A stretch of 64,000 nt of DNA from Tunturiibacter empetritectus (GCF_014201375.1 NZ_JACHDZ010000004.1:248001-312000), one strand, 5' to 3'; shown: positions 46,833-55,809, counted from the stretch's first letter. Made by a program: numbers and translations. The notes: generated from the sequence alone by a model not told the origin.

Positions 46833-49094
46833 CTAGAAGACGTGGCCGAGGCCGAACCACCACTTGCGATGGTCGTTGTTGCCGGAGGCTCCGCCGATGT
46901 AGATGGGGCCGAGCGCCGTGCGGGTGACGAGGACAAAGCTGCCGTCGTAGGCTTCGGATTCCAGTTCGTCGGCGGCGTTGAGGTTGTTGTAGACCTTGCC
47001 GCCTTCGAAGAATCCGACGACGTAGACGCCTTCGCCGAGGAGGGGTGGGAGCTGGAAGATCTTGCGCTCGTAGCCTCCTTGAAAGAGCCAGTACTGGGTG
47101 CCGAGTAGCTCGTTGCGGCCGTAGGAGCCGAGACGGAAGGGGCCGCCCAGAGGGAAGCCCTGGAGGTCGGTGACCTCAGGCGGTGCGCCGAAGGCTGTGC
47201 CTCCGCTGGCAGTGAGGAAGAGGCTGTTTTTTTCGCGGAAGGGAAGATAGCCGGCGATGCGGGCTTCGGCGAGGGTGAAGGGGTCGTTGCCTTTGGAGGG
47301 CTCGTGGCGTTCGATGCGGAGGAAGGTGTTGACGCCGCGGAAGGGGAGGACGGAGTTGTCGGTGTTGTAGGAGGTGAAGCGCAGGGAGGTGACGCTCTGC
47401 TGCTGGGGCGGGATGGAGAGGTTGTCGAAGTCGATGCGCTTGGTGACGGAGTACCAGTACTCGTCCTGGCCGAAGCGGAGTTCGGCGCTGCGGCGCCAAG
47501 TGTAGCCGGCGTCGAAGCCTACGCCGTTCTGGTTGATCTGGTACTGCGAGGTGCGGGTGCCTGCGTTGTAGAAATCGAAGCGGGTGCTGGTGGCGTAGGC
47601 GCGGGGGGCATAGAAGAACTGGCTGTGCGCGGTAAAGGGGCGGTAGTATTCGCTGCGGACGCCGTAGGAGTAGCCGAAGAAGATGTCGGTGCGCCACTCG
47701 GAGCGGAAGCCGCCGAGATTTTGAAAGATGATGCGGCCGGCCATGCCGAAGAGGACGTCCTGGGTGTCGGAGCCGTCGATGTTGATGGCGAGATCGAGGA
47801 AGGGAGGGCCGTTGTAGCGGGGGTAGGTGTTGACGGCGAGGCCGGGGGCGCCGTTGCGGTCCACCAGGTTGTAGCCGGCTGCGTTGAGGGTGCCGTAGCC
47901 GACGTAGCGGGTCATCTCCTGGTCGAGGAACTTTGTGTCAATGGGTTTGTTGATGATCTGGTGGAGGCTGCGTTCAATCTCGACCGCGGCTGGGGTACTT
48001 ACACCTGCTACGGTTACAAATTGCGGATTGGGTGGTTCAGTTTTGCGGCGGGAGTTGCGCTGGGCGATGTAGGCGGCCCACTCGGCGTCGTTGACGGAGA
48101 AGCGATCGAGGAGCTTGGCTTTGGCTTCGGAAGCTTCCACGCCTTTGGGAATGATCTCGGCGGATTTTGGGAACATGGTGCTGGTGAAGCCCTGGAGTTT
48201 GGAGGTGATAAGGATGTCGGCGGCTTCGAGGCTGCGCATCTCGTTGGCGGCGATGGCGATACTGACGAAGTTTCCGGTGGTGGCGAGGAATGAACCGGGG
48301 GTGGTTTGCGGGCCGCCGCTGTTGTCGAGGTAGCTGGCGATGATGATGTCGGCTCCGTTGGCCTTGGCGACGTCGACGGGGAGGTTATCTACTGCGGCGC
48401 CGTCGGTGTAGGTGACGCCGTCGATGACGACCGGGACGAAGAGGGCTGGGATGGACATGGTGGCGCGGAGGGCGCGGGCGAGGGAGCCGTTGTCGAAGAC
48501 GTGCGGGCGGCCTGTGTTCATGTTGGTGGCGACACAGCGGAAGGGGGTGGGGAGGTCGTCGAAGGATTTGAGGTTGTAGTCGGCGAGGGTAGCGGCGTCG
48601 AGGATGAGGCCGACCTGCTGGCCGGTGTTGAGGCCTTCGGGGAGAGAGAGGCCGTGGCGGAGGCCGAACTCGAGGCGGTTGGGGTAGTCGACGCGATCCT
48701 GTTTGCGGCGGTAGGAGAGATCGGGGAACGGAGTGCGGCCGCCGATGGCTTTGTCCCAGTCGATGTTCTGGACGAGGTTGCGGATCTCGTCGGGGCTGCG
48801 GCCGGTGGCGTAGAGACCGCCGACGAGGCCGCCCATGCTGGTGCCCACGATGAGGTCGATGGGGATGTGATGCTCCTCAAGATACTGGAGGACGCCGATG
48901 TGAGCGAAGCCGAGGGCTCCGCCGCCTTCGAGGACAAGCGCGACGCGGGGGTGAGGTTTGGCGGCGGGTGCGGTTTCGTGGGACGGAACGGCGGGAGCGT
49001 TGGATGGTGCGGGCGTCTGGCCGTGCGCGAAGCAGGTGGCCAGGAGTGCGAGAGACAGGAGCAGAACGTGATTGTTCCTTCGCAGCAGCGGCAT
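46833..49094 (-). CDS. Patatin-like phospholipase fused to POTRA and outer-membrane barrel (type Vd autotransporter, PlpD-like)
   Basis: A 753-residue protein. Signal peptide (to about AHGQ, residue 26), then a patatin domain (about 50-330) with oxyanion loop GGGALG (57-62), nucleophile Ser86 in GTSMGG and catalytic Asp231 in DGAAVD. A POTRA-like module follows (FVTVAGVSTPAAVEIERSLHQIINKPID), then a 16-strand Omp85-type barrel with a C-terminal Phe (KWWFGLGHVF). This is the layout of PlpD, in which the lipase is moved across the outer membrane by its own barrel. The start is set by GGAGG eight bases upstream. Tandem repeats follow the stop. Confidence 0.9.
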   Translation of the reverse strand: MPLLRRNNHVLLLSLALLATCFAHGQTPAPSNAPAVPSHETAPAAKPHPRVALVLEGGGALGFAHIGVLQYLEEHHIPIDLIVGTSMGGLVGGLYATGRSPDEIRNLVQNIDWDKAIGGRTPFPDLSYRRKQDRVDYPNRLEFGLRHGLSLPEGLNTGQQVGLILDAATLADYNLKSFDDLPTPFRCVATNMNTGRPHVFDNGSLARALRATMSIPALFVPVVIDGVTYTDGAAVDNLPVDVAKANGADIIIASYLDNSGGPQTTPGSFLATTGNFVSIAIAANEMRSLEAADILITSKLQGFTSTMFPKSAEIIPKGVEASEAKAKLLDRFSVNDAEWAAYIAQRNSRRKTEPPNPQFVTVAGVSTPAAVEIERSLHQIINKPIDTKFLDQEMTRYVGYGTLNAAGYNLVDRNGAPGLAVNTYPRYNGPPFLDLAINIDGSDTQDVLFGMAGRIIFQNLGGFRSEWRTDIFFGYSYGVRSEYYRPFTAHSQFFYAPRAYATSTRFDFYNAGTRTSQYQINQNGVGFDAGYTWRRSAELRFGQDEYWYSVTKRIDFDNLSIPPQQQSVTSLRFTSYNTDNSVLPFRGVNTFLRIERHEPSKGNDPFTLAEARIAGYLPFREKNSLFLTASGGTAFGAPPEVTDLQGFPLGGPFRLGSYGRNELLGTQYWLFQGGYERKIFQLPPLLGEGVYVVGFFEGGKVYNNLNAADELESEAYDGSFVLVTRTALGPIYIGGASGNNDHRKWWFGLGHVF

Positions 49095-49271
49095 TCCAAA
49101 GTCCTCCAACATCGGCGGCGGCTGGCGGTCCGGACGGGAAAGAGTTTTGTGGAAGTGCGATCTTCCTGGCAGCAGACAGAGTGGCCGATTGCCGCGCCCA
49201 AACAGCATCTCATCTTTTCCTTATTTGCGTGTTTGCTTTTTGGGACGCAGACGATCTGTCCGGAGGAACTT

Positions 49272-49883
49272 TTATGATTGTTTATCTGTTTTCAATGAGG
49301 CGGCAATAAAACCCTCAGACGAGACGACCGACCCGCGTGTCGGGAAGAATCGCTGGATGAGGCAATCGTGAAGCGCTGAGTCGAGGTCAGCGCAACAGTC
49401 GCCGATGACCGCAAGACGGTAGTCAGCGTCAGAAGCCTCGATAAGCGTGGATAGCACGACACCGCTGGTCGCAATGCCGAAGAGAACCAAGGTATCAATA
49501 TCCTTGGCGCGGAGGATCATAGTGAGATCCGTGCCGGGGAAGGCGCTGATTCGGTGCTTGGTGATAACGATTTCATCGTCTTGCGGGCCGATGAGAGCGG
49601 GGATCGTTGCATGCGGTTCCAGGAACAGCTTCTGATGTTGCTCTGAGGATTTAATCGCGCCAAAGAGTGCATTTCGGGAGCTGACTTCGGGGAGTCCCGG
49701 TCGAAAGCCTACCTGGATGTGAATGATGGTTATGCCAGCAGCACGAGCATGATTGAGAACAGTTGCGGCTCGAGCGAGAAAGGCGTCTTTGCCCTCTCTC
49801 GTGTAGATGGAGACGATACCGGCTTGACAGTCCATGCTCAGGACGGCGGTGTGGGCCGGATCGAGCGTGAATGTTTCAGCCAT
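49272..49883 (-). CDS. Isochorismatase-superfamily protein lacking the usual catalytic cysteine
   Basis: A 203-residue protein of the cysteine-hydrolase fold: TAVLSMDCQAGIV (Asp), EIVITKHRISAFPGTDL (Lys) and the nucleophile loop LFGIATSGVVLSTLIEA. In that loop the Cys of the usual T-x-x-C-V motif is Val, so an amidase mechanism through Cys is not possible. True isochorismatases also do without it, and a whole subfamily seems to share this loop. Substrate unknown. The ATG after AGGGGAG is preferred to a more upstream one. Confidence 0.82.
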   Translation of the reverse strand: MAETFTLDPAHTAVLSMDCQAGIVSIYTREGKDAFLARAATVLNHARAAGITIIHIQVGFRPGLPEVSSRNALFGAIKSSEQHQKLFLEPHATIPALIGPQDDEIVITKHRISAFPGTDLTMILRAKDIDTLVLFGIATSGVVLSTLIEASDADYRLAVIGDCCADLDSALHDCLIQRFFPTRGSVVSSEGFIAASLKTDKQS

Positions 49884-49958
49884 ATCAGACTCCCCTGGCG
49901 CGCTGTCCTGCCGCTCCATAATTGTAGTTCAGAGCGGCGGCTCACCCTTCGATCTACA

Positions 49959-51005
49959 TCAGCTCGACGATGCGGGCAGCGCTTTGCGGATGATGGGAGC
50001 CACCTTCGTGCCTAGGAGTTCGATGGCGTGGAGGAGTTTGTCGTGGTGGAGGGCGGCTACGCTCATCTGGAAGCTGATGCGGGAGATGCCGCCGAGGGCT
50101 TCGTTCATCTTGAGGAGCTTTGCGGCTACGGTTTCGGGGTCGCTGACCATGAGAGCGCCGGTGGGGCGACGGAGGGCTTCGAACTGGCTGCGGGTGACGG
50201 GCGGCCAGCCGCGCTCTTTGCCGATCTTGGTGAAGGCTTCGGCGTAGCCGGGGAAGAAGTCGTCGGAGGCTTGCTGGTCGGTGTCGGCTACATAGCCCAG
50301 GGCGTGGATGCCGACTTTGAGCGACTCGGGGGCGTGGCCGGCGTGCTTGCCTGCTTCGCGGTAGAGGTCGATGAGGGGCCGGAAGCGGTGGGGCTCGCCG
50401 CCGATGATGGCGACCATGAGAGGCAGGCCGAGCATGCCGGCGCGGATGAAGGACTCTGGCGTGCCACCTACGCCGAGCCATACGGGAAGCGGGTTTTGCA
50501 GCGGGCGTGGGAAGACTCCCTGGCCGGTGAGCGGCGCGCGGTGCTTGCCGGACCAGTGAATGTTGTTGCCCTGGCGGAGGGCGAGGAGGAGGTCGAGCTT
50601 TTCGGCGAAGAGGTCGTCGTAGTCTTCGAGCTTGAGGCCGAAGAGAGGGAAGGATTCGATGAAGGAGCCGCGGCCGGCGACGATCTCGGCTCGGCCGCCG
50701 GAGAGGAGGTCGAGGGTTGCGAACTCCTGGAAGACGCGGACGGGATCTGCCGCGCTGAGGACGGTGACGGCAGAGGTGAGGCGGATGGTTTTGGTGATGG
50801 AGGCGGCGGCGGCGAGGATGACGGCGGGGGCGGAGTCGAGGTACTCGGTGCGGTGATGCTCGCCAAGGCCGAACTGGTCGAGGCCGACTTCATCGGCGAG
50901 TCTGATCTCTTCGAGGAGATGGGCGATGCGCTGCTGCGCGGTGACGGTGTGGCCGGTGATGGGGTCTGGAACGAGTGCGGCGAAGCTGTCAATGCCGATC
51001 TGCAT
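49959..51005 (-). CDS. LLM-class flavin-dependent oxidoreductase
   Basis: A 348-residue luciferase-like monooxygenase fold protein. GLDQFGLGEHHRTEYLDSAPAVILAAAA near the start and LSGGRAEIVAGRGSFIESFPLFG in the middle are typical of the F420/FMN-dependent LLM group. GEPHRFRPLIDLYREA follows. The reaction is unknown. GAGGGA precedes the ATG. It lies upstream of the isochorismatase-like gene in the same direction. Confidence 0.87.
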   Translation of the reverse strand: MQIGIDSFAALVPDPITGHTVTAQQRIAHLLEEIRLADEVGLDQFGLGEHHRTEYLDSAPAVILAAAASITKTIRLTSAVTVLSAADPVRVFQEFATLDLLSGGRAEIVAGRGSFIESFPLFGLKLEDYDDLFAEKLDLLLALRQGNNIHWSGKHRAPLTGQGVFPRPLQNPLPVWLGVGGTPESFIRAGMLGLPLMVAIIGGEPHRFRPLIDLYREAGKHAGHAPESLKVGIHALGYVADTDQQASDDFFPGYAEAFTKIGKERGWPPVTRSQFEALRRPTGALMVSDPETVAAKLLKMNEALGGISRISFQMSVAALHHDKLLHAIELLGTKVAPIIRKALPASSS

Positions 51006-51114
51006 CGGTTGTCCCTCTGAGTTTGATTGTCTCTTAGGTTGATGCGAGGGTCGGGGATTTGATTCATGGGGAGGGTTTCGTGGGCAAACGTGACAACAGT
51101 AGATTCCTCCCCCG

Positions 51115-51290
51115 TTCGACTACGCTCAGGGTGCGGAATGACAACAAAGGGCAACGGCAACTACAACAACAAATGCGGGGTCTTGACGGATACCGCAGAA
51201 TGTACCGGTTCGCTGCAACTGAGAGATGTAGCCGCAATCCACTGCGCTGTTCACGGTGAGACTGTGAACAGCTTCTGTCGAGATGACGTT
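51115..51290 (-). repeat. R3 copy followed by R2 copy 5 (long form, inverse)
   Basis: R3 blocks at 51115-51160 (ggaatgacaacaaagggcaacggcaac) run into R2 copy 5 (51172-51287). Its stem GCTGTTCAC (51246-51254) and GTGAACAGC (51264-51272) pairs perfectly around ggtgagact. R3 and R2 lie head to tail here and at 21316-21630, which hints at one larger composite unit. Confidence 0.82.
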
Positions 51291-51344
51291 TTTTGGGGGT
51301 GCGGTTAGAAAGACAGGCAAGTGCAACTGCAACTACATGGCCTT

Positions 51345-51405
51345 GGCCGGGGAGTGGGTACATCCCACCCATCGCAAAGTGCGCGATGGATGGGGCACCC
51401 GATCA
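51345..51405 (-). repeat. Dispersed repeat R4, copy 2 (inverse)
   Basis: cccacccatcgc, loop, gcgatggatggggcacccgatc: same flanks as the copy at 37818 with a changed but complementary stem. Nothing else was seen in 51006-51431. Confidence 0.65.
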
Positions 51406-51431
51406 CTTGTGCTGCTTCAGAGATTGATTGG

Positions 51432-53168
51432 TTAGAACCAGTGGTCGTGGTCGTGGCAGCCTTTGCCGTCGGTGACTGAGGTGAGCTTCTGGTCGGCGGC
51501 GGTGAGGGAGCGGCTGTAGCAGTCGCCGAGCGAGTCGTTGCTGCGATAGGAGGCGCTGGAACTGCCGACGCCGGGAGCTGAGACGGTGAAGTCGGGGTTG
51601 AACTGCAGAGTGTCTTGCGAGTTCACCTGCTCGTGAGTGTTGGACTGAAAGTATTGGAAGCCGTTGAAAGATTTCGAGTCGGTGTGGAGATTCTGCTGAT
51701 TGGAGGAGACCACCTGCGTGAAGGTGCCGTTGGGATTGTTGACGAAGGAGTAGTCGAGCGTTAGCGGGAAGGAGATGTGCTTCGATGTTTTTTGGACGAA
51801 GAAGCCGTCGCGGGTTGTAGTCTCGGAGTCTACGGTGCTGGTCTGGACGAGGTTCTGAATCTCGGGGCCGTTGGCTACGTTGACATCGAAGGTTTGCGCG
51901 CTGAGGAAGTTTACTTTTTCGGCGACAGTGGTTTCGACGCGGCCGTGTGAGGTGTTGACGTATCCGGTGATGGCGAAGGCGCGGTTGGAGCCTACGTTGA
52001 CGGTGCCGGTGGTGGTGCCGGTGGCGTCGGTGGAGAGGTTCTGGACGATCTCGGGATTCGGTGTGGTAAGGGTGTTGCTGAGGACTCCGCCTGTGACTTC
52101 TTTGCTGCCGTGGTCGGTGTAGACGAGCATGTTGGCGGTGGAGAGGAAGTATCCGTTGGCGTTGTATACGCTGATGGCGACGGTGTGCTGGGTGCCGTCG
52201 GCGAGGAGGCCGGCGAAGGGGGTGAGGTCGACACGGTAGGGTTTGAAGTCGAGGGTCTGAACGCCGGTGATGGGCTCCCAGAGATAGGGGTCGAGGCCGC
52301 CAGTATAGATCCATGGATAAACGGGGGCGACGCCGGCGGGTTTGCCGTCGATGCTGACCTCGGTTTCGCGGAAGGCGGTGTTGCCGCAGGTAAGGAGTTC
52401 GCCGGCGACCGCGCTGGGGACGCAGAGATACCAGAACTCGTCGCCGATCTGGCTCTGGGAGATGACGTCGAGGTAGACCTTTTCGACGTTGCGCGGGAGG
52501 TTGAGGGTGGCGGTGGCCTGGTCGGTGGTGGTGTTGAGGGTGACGGGGCCGTTGCCGGAGCTGATGGGGACGACGACGTCAGGCGTGACGGGCGCGGGTG
52601 CTCGCCAGGATGCGGGGTAGAACTCGAGCGCGGCGCTGGCGTAGATGATGCCGGTGTAGGTGGAGTTGACGATGTTGCCGATGGAGGCGAGGCCGGTCTG
52701 CGGAGATTTGAAGAGCGCGGTGAGGTCGGTGAGGTCGCGTTCGATGTGCCAGGAGGGGCTGAGGGCGGCGCGGGGTTCGGCGGTGGTGCCGTAGAAGATG
52801 TTGGTGTTGCCGAGATAGAACCAGGCGCTGCGGTCGAACTGGCGGCCGGCGGTGACGGTGAAGTCGGCGGTGAGGACTACCTTGGCCCAGGGGCCGGGGC
52901 AGGCGGCGGGAGGCGCGTAGGTGAGGGGAGCGCCGTTGAAGTTTTCAAAGGCGGCGTTGCTGAGGAGCGAGACGACGCAGGGCTTGGTGGAGGGACGTGG
53001 GACGAGAGGCTCCGCGGTGACTGGGTTGGACGAGCCTACCTGCGGAGTCGGTGGGGCGAGGACGACCTGCGCAGAGGCGGTGCCGAGGGCTAAGGATGCG
53101 AGGAGGAGGAACTTTGAGACGGAAGGGAGGACTCCGTCGACGCGCGAGAGGGAGAGTGCTTTGTGCAT
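51432..53168 (-). CDS. Secreted peptide-N4-(N-acetyl-beta-glucosaminyl)asparagine amidase (PNGase A family)
   Basis: A 578-residue exported protein (signal to about TASA|Q, residue 34). It resembles the plant/fungal PNGase A family, which removes N-glycans from glycoproteins and is also known from the acidobacterium Terriglobus roseus as an acid-active enzyme. Supporting segments: RSAWFYLGNTNIFYGTTAEP, WHIERDLTDLTALFK, VEKVYLDVISQSQIGDEFWYLCVP, TAFRETEVSIDGKPAGVAPVYPWIYTGGLDPYLWEPI and DLTPFAGLLADGTQHTVAISVYN. The start is the ATG eight bases after AAGGAG. The C-terminus is His/Asp-rich (GCHDHDHWF). It may feed on plant or fungal glycoproteins. Confidence 0.85.
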   Translation of the reverse strand: MHKALSLSRVDGVLPSVSKFLLLASLALGTASAQVVLAPPTPQVGSSNPVTAEPLVPRPSTKPCVVSLLSNAAFENFNGAPLTYAPPAACPGPWAKVVLTADFTVTAGRQFDRSAWFYLGNTNIFYGTTAEPRAALSPSWHIERDLTDLTALFKSPQTGLASIGNIVNSTYTGIIYASAALEFYPASWRAPAPVTPDVVVPISSGNGPVTLNTTTDQATATLNLPRNVEKVYLDVISQSQIGDEFWYLCVPSAVAGELLTCGNTAFRETEVSIDGKPAGVAPVYPWIYTGGLDPYLWEPITGVQTLDFKPYRVDLTPFAGLLADGTQHTVAISVYNANGYFLSTANMLVYTDHGSKEVTGGVLSNTLTTPNPEIVQNLSTDATGTTTGTVNVGSNRAFAITGYVNTSHGRVETTVAEKVNFLSAQTFDVNVANGPEIQNLVQTSTVDSETTTRDGFFVQKTSKHISFPLTLDYSFVNNPNGTFTQVVSSNQQNLHTDSKSFNGFQYFQSNTHEQVNSQDTLQFNPDFTVSAPGVGSSSASYRSNDSLGDCYSRSLTAADQKLTSVTDGKGCHDHDHWF

Positions 53169-53497
53169 GGACTTCACTCCTTGGATTTTCTGGCCGGTTT
53201 ACTGCGGAGGAAGATATCACACCGCTGCAACGAATGAAATATTTTTGAGCATATCTATAATTTTCTTTCATATTAATGAATGAACGATTGGGATATTTTC
53301 TTCTGTAAGCGCCAAAGATGCGTTAGCGGTCAGTTTCCGGTTAGCCCTTTATACGGCCTAGAACCGGATCAGGCCTGGTTGCAAGAGGTTCTGTGCGAAA
53401 TCGCCCGGTTTCATTGCGTGGCGTAACATTTCGACAGACTTCGCCGTTTCTCCGATAGACCCCTTTTACCAAGGCCCCTTACAACGAGGGAGGGAAC
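53169..53497. other. Non-coding gap with an AT-rich patch
   Basis: The stretch 53225-53310 is strongly AT-rich (for example atatctataattttc) and probably holds the promoter of the PNGase gene on the minus strand, but no clear -35/-10 pair can be chosen. No gene or repeat seen. Confidence 0.4.
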
Positions 53498-54212
53498 ATG
53501 AGTTCCACGAAGAACCCAGGCAGATTCGCAGGACTGCTGTATCTACTCTTCTCAATACCTGGCGTCTTCGCCATGGTCTATGTTCCCAGCAAGTTACTCG
53601 TGCACGGAAACGCAGCGGCGACGGCCAACAACATTGCGGCCTCCGAGACGCTTTTTCGCCTCGGCATCGCGGCCCAACTCATCAGTCAGGCCGGTTTTAT
53701 CTTAGTGGCGCTGGCTTTATACGACCTGCTCAAGGGGGTCAACCGGCGGTACGCCCTCGCTCATGGTGACGTTCGTTGTTGTCTCGATCCCGATAGCGTT
53801 TCTGAATGAGCTGAACTCAATCGCTGCCCTCGTTCTGGTGCGCGGGGCTGACTTGCTATCGCTATTTGAAAAGCCTCAGCGGGATGCTCTGGCTATGCTG
53901 TTCCTTAATCTTCATTTTCAGGGACTTGTTGTTGACGAAATATTTTTTGGTCTGTGGCTCTTACCGCTCGCGCTGCTGGTGTACGGGTCGCGATCGCTGC
54001 CGCGCTTCCTGGGTATCTGGCTCGCCCTCGATGGCCTGGCGTGGGTGATCCTGAGCCTTACGGGCATACTGTTGCCGCAATACTACGACAAGGTGTTTAC
54101 CTACGCTCAGCCCGCCTCTTTCGGGGAGGTGGCGTTTATGCTCTGGCTTGTCATCAGGGGCGCCAGGTCGCCAGCGCTGGACGCCACAGCCTTATCGTCG
54201 GCGGTTAGTTAG
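53498..54212 (+). pseudogene. DUF4386 membrane protein, frameshifted
   Basis: The first frame (53498 on) reads MSSTKNPGRFAGLLYLLFSIPGVFAMVYVPSKLL to LYDLLKGVNRRYA, and a second frame (53763-54212) continues MVTFVVVSIPIAFLNELNSIAALVLVRG to the C-terminus. Removing one C from the ccc at about 53752 joins them as RRYASLMVTFVVV, giving a normal DUF4386 protein of about 237 residues with six membrane segments. Either the gene is recently inactivated or the base is a sequence error. GGGAGGG precedes the ATG. Confidence 0.8.
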
Positions 54213-54797
54213 GATGCACTTCGCGGGTTGTCGGCAATCCGGAAGTTTGCACTTGGACGAGAAGGCGGCCATCAGGAATCTGACCCACTACCGGAAACTT
54301 TGCGGTGTTGACTAGTGGAATCGATTCGGCGGGACGCTACGAGTTTTGGCGCATGGAGGCTGAAGGGTAGGCCGCGATATTTTTATCTGGCTATTGTGGC
54401 TAACTTGCCATCACGGTTATCGCGTATGAATTCGTGACGAAATTTGGTGCATAGATCGTTGGGTAAAACACTTTTCTTGGGGATCAGACTGCTTCCTAAA
54501 ACGAAGGTGCTGGTGAGGTTTTTGCGGCTGGAATCGGGGATTTTTCTTGGAATTTATGAGAAAAATGTACCTGTTTTCGAACAAAACCAAGAAAAACCGG
54601 AAAAAACCTGTGGAAACCAAAGAAAGGGAGTTGACAAAGCGCGCGGAAAGGCTGAAGGTGAATTGCGGTACGGTTCTCCGCACCCGCATGAACACTGGTG
54701 ATTTCGCATTGCAAAACTGGATGCGCTTTACGAAAACTTTATGCGGGCCAGGCGAGCAGACCTTAGACTCTATATCGAAAGCAAGAAGGAGCACTAC
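54213..54797. other. Non-coding gap upstream of the HU gene
   Basis: 585 bp without a supportable gene. It is relatively AT-rich around 54530-54640 (aaaaccaagaaaaaccgg) and probably includes the HU promoter. A TTGACA at about 54632 has no good -10 at the right distance. A degenerate piece at 54270-54310 looks like none of the repeats in this window. Confidence 0.4.
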
Positions 54798-55094
54798 ATG
54801 GCAAAGGGAATGACAAAGACAGCGCTGGTTCGCCACCTGGCGGAGAAGCTCGAACTCACCAACAAGCAGACTGCTGGCTTCCTGGAACTGCTGGCCGAGA
54901 CTGCCGTCAAAGAGACCAAGAAGAATGGCGAGTTCACCATTCCTGGTATCGGCAAGCTGGTGAAGGCAGAGCGTAAGGCGCGTCTTGGCCGCAACCCGCA
55001 GACGGGTGAGACCATCAAGATCAAGGCCAAGACCGTGGTGAAGTTCCGCGTGGCCAAGGTTGCGAAGGACACAATCGCACCGGTAAAGAAGTAG
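54798..55094 (+). CDS. HU-family DNA-binding protein
   Basis: A 98-residue nucleoid protein. MTKTALVRHLAEKLELTNKQTAGFLELLAETAVKE forms the helical dimer body; GEFTIPGIGKLVKAERKARLGRNPQTGETIKIKAK is the beta-arm region with the conserved RxGRNPQTG. It bends DNA as a dimer. AAGGAG precedes the ATG. A strong terminator follows. Confidence 0.93.
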   Translation: MAKGMTKTALVRHLAEKLELTNKQTAGFLELLAETAVKETKKNGEFTIPGIGKLVKAERKARLGRNPQTGETIKIKAKTVVKFRVAKVAKDTIAPVKK

Positions 55095-55205
55095 TTCTAG
55101 AGCGACGCTCGCGTGCGCCAGTTGGTGCGATGGTGTCGCAGGAAAAGGGCCCTCCCCGATTGGCGTGCCTCAGAGTCTGGGCTGCTGATGCGCGAGAAAG
55201 ACTAG

Positions 55206-55250
55206 CCCGCTGTGCCCACGATCTGATGTGGGTGCGGCGGGTTTTCCCTT
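55206..55250 (+). terminator. Rho-independent terminator after the HU gene
   Basis: Stem CCCGC...GCGGG with an inner CCCAC...GTGGG, then TTTTCCCTTT. It lies 111 bp after the HU stop and a few bases before the GNAT start codon. Confidence 0.75.
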
Positions 55251-55255
55251 TATAG

Positions 55256-55809
55256 ATGGCGGATTCCTCTTTGACTCGACCGCACGACTACTTTCTTCTG
55301 ACAGATCGCTTAGGATTTGGACAGTGGAGCGAAGGAGACCTTCCACTCGCCCTTGAACTATGGGGCGATCCTGGGGTGTCTTCGCTGATTGGCGGGCCCT
55401 TTACCGACCGTGAGATCGGTGCGCGGCTAGCTCGTGAGAGAACCATATTGGTCGATCACCAGGCTCAGTATTGGCCTGTCTTCCTGCTTCAAAGCGATGA
55501 TTTTGCCGGGTGTGCCGGACTTCGGCCGTACGATCTCGATGGCCGCATCTTCGAGATGGGAGTCCATCTGAGAAAGAGTTACCACGGGCAGGGTCTCGCT
55601 CAGGAGGCCGCACGCGCCGTTATCAAATTTGCGTTTGAGACGCTGCAGATCCGAGCTTGTTCGCAGGACACCACCCGAAGAATGCCTCGTCGAAACGTCT
55701 TATCCAAAGGCTTGGGTTTTCTTTTACGCACGAAGAGTTCTATGCACCTACAGGCGCAAATCACCTGTCCTATCTGCTGATGAATCCTGGCTGTCCCGAA
55801 ACTCTCTAG
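55256..55809 (+). pseudogene. GNAT N-acetyltransferase, frameshifted near the C-terminus
   Basis: The frame from 55256 reads LTDRLGFGQWSEGDLPLALELWGDPGVSSLIGG to MGVHLRKSYHGQGLAQEAARAVIKFAFETLQIRA, a RimJ/RimL-type acetyltransferase with the acetyl-CoA loop (YHGQGLAQEA). At about 55657 it leaves frame: the correct ending LFAGHHPKNASSKRLIQRLGFSFTHEEFYAP to NPGCPETL is found in another frame, so one base is missing. The unshifted frame stops at 55780 with an unrelated tail. There is no Shine-Dalgarno sequence, and the HU terminator sits directly upstream. Confidence 0.8.

Noticed and set aside
54632..54660. TTGACA upstream of the HU gene as a promoter
   Set aside because: No acceptable -10 hexamer lies 16-18 bp downstream.
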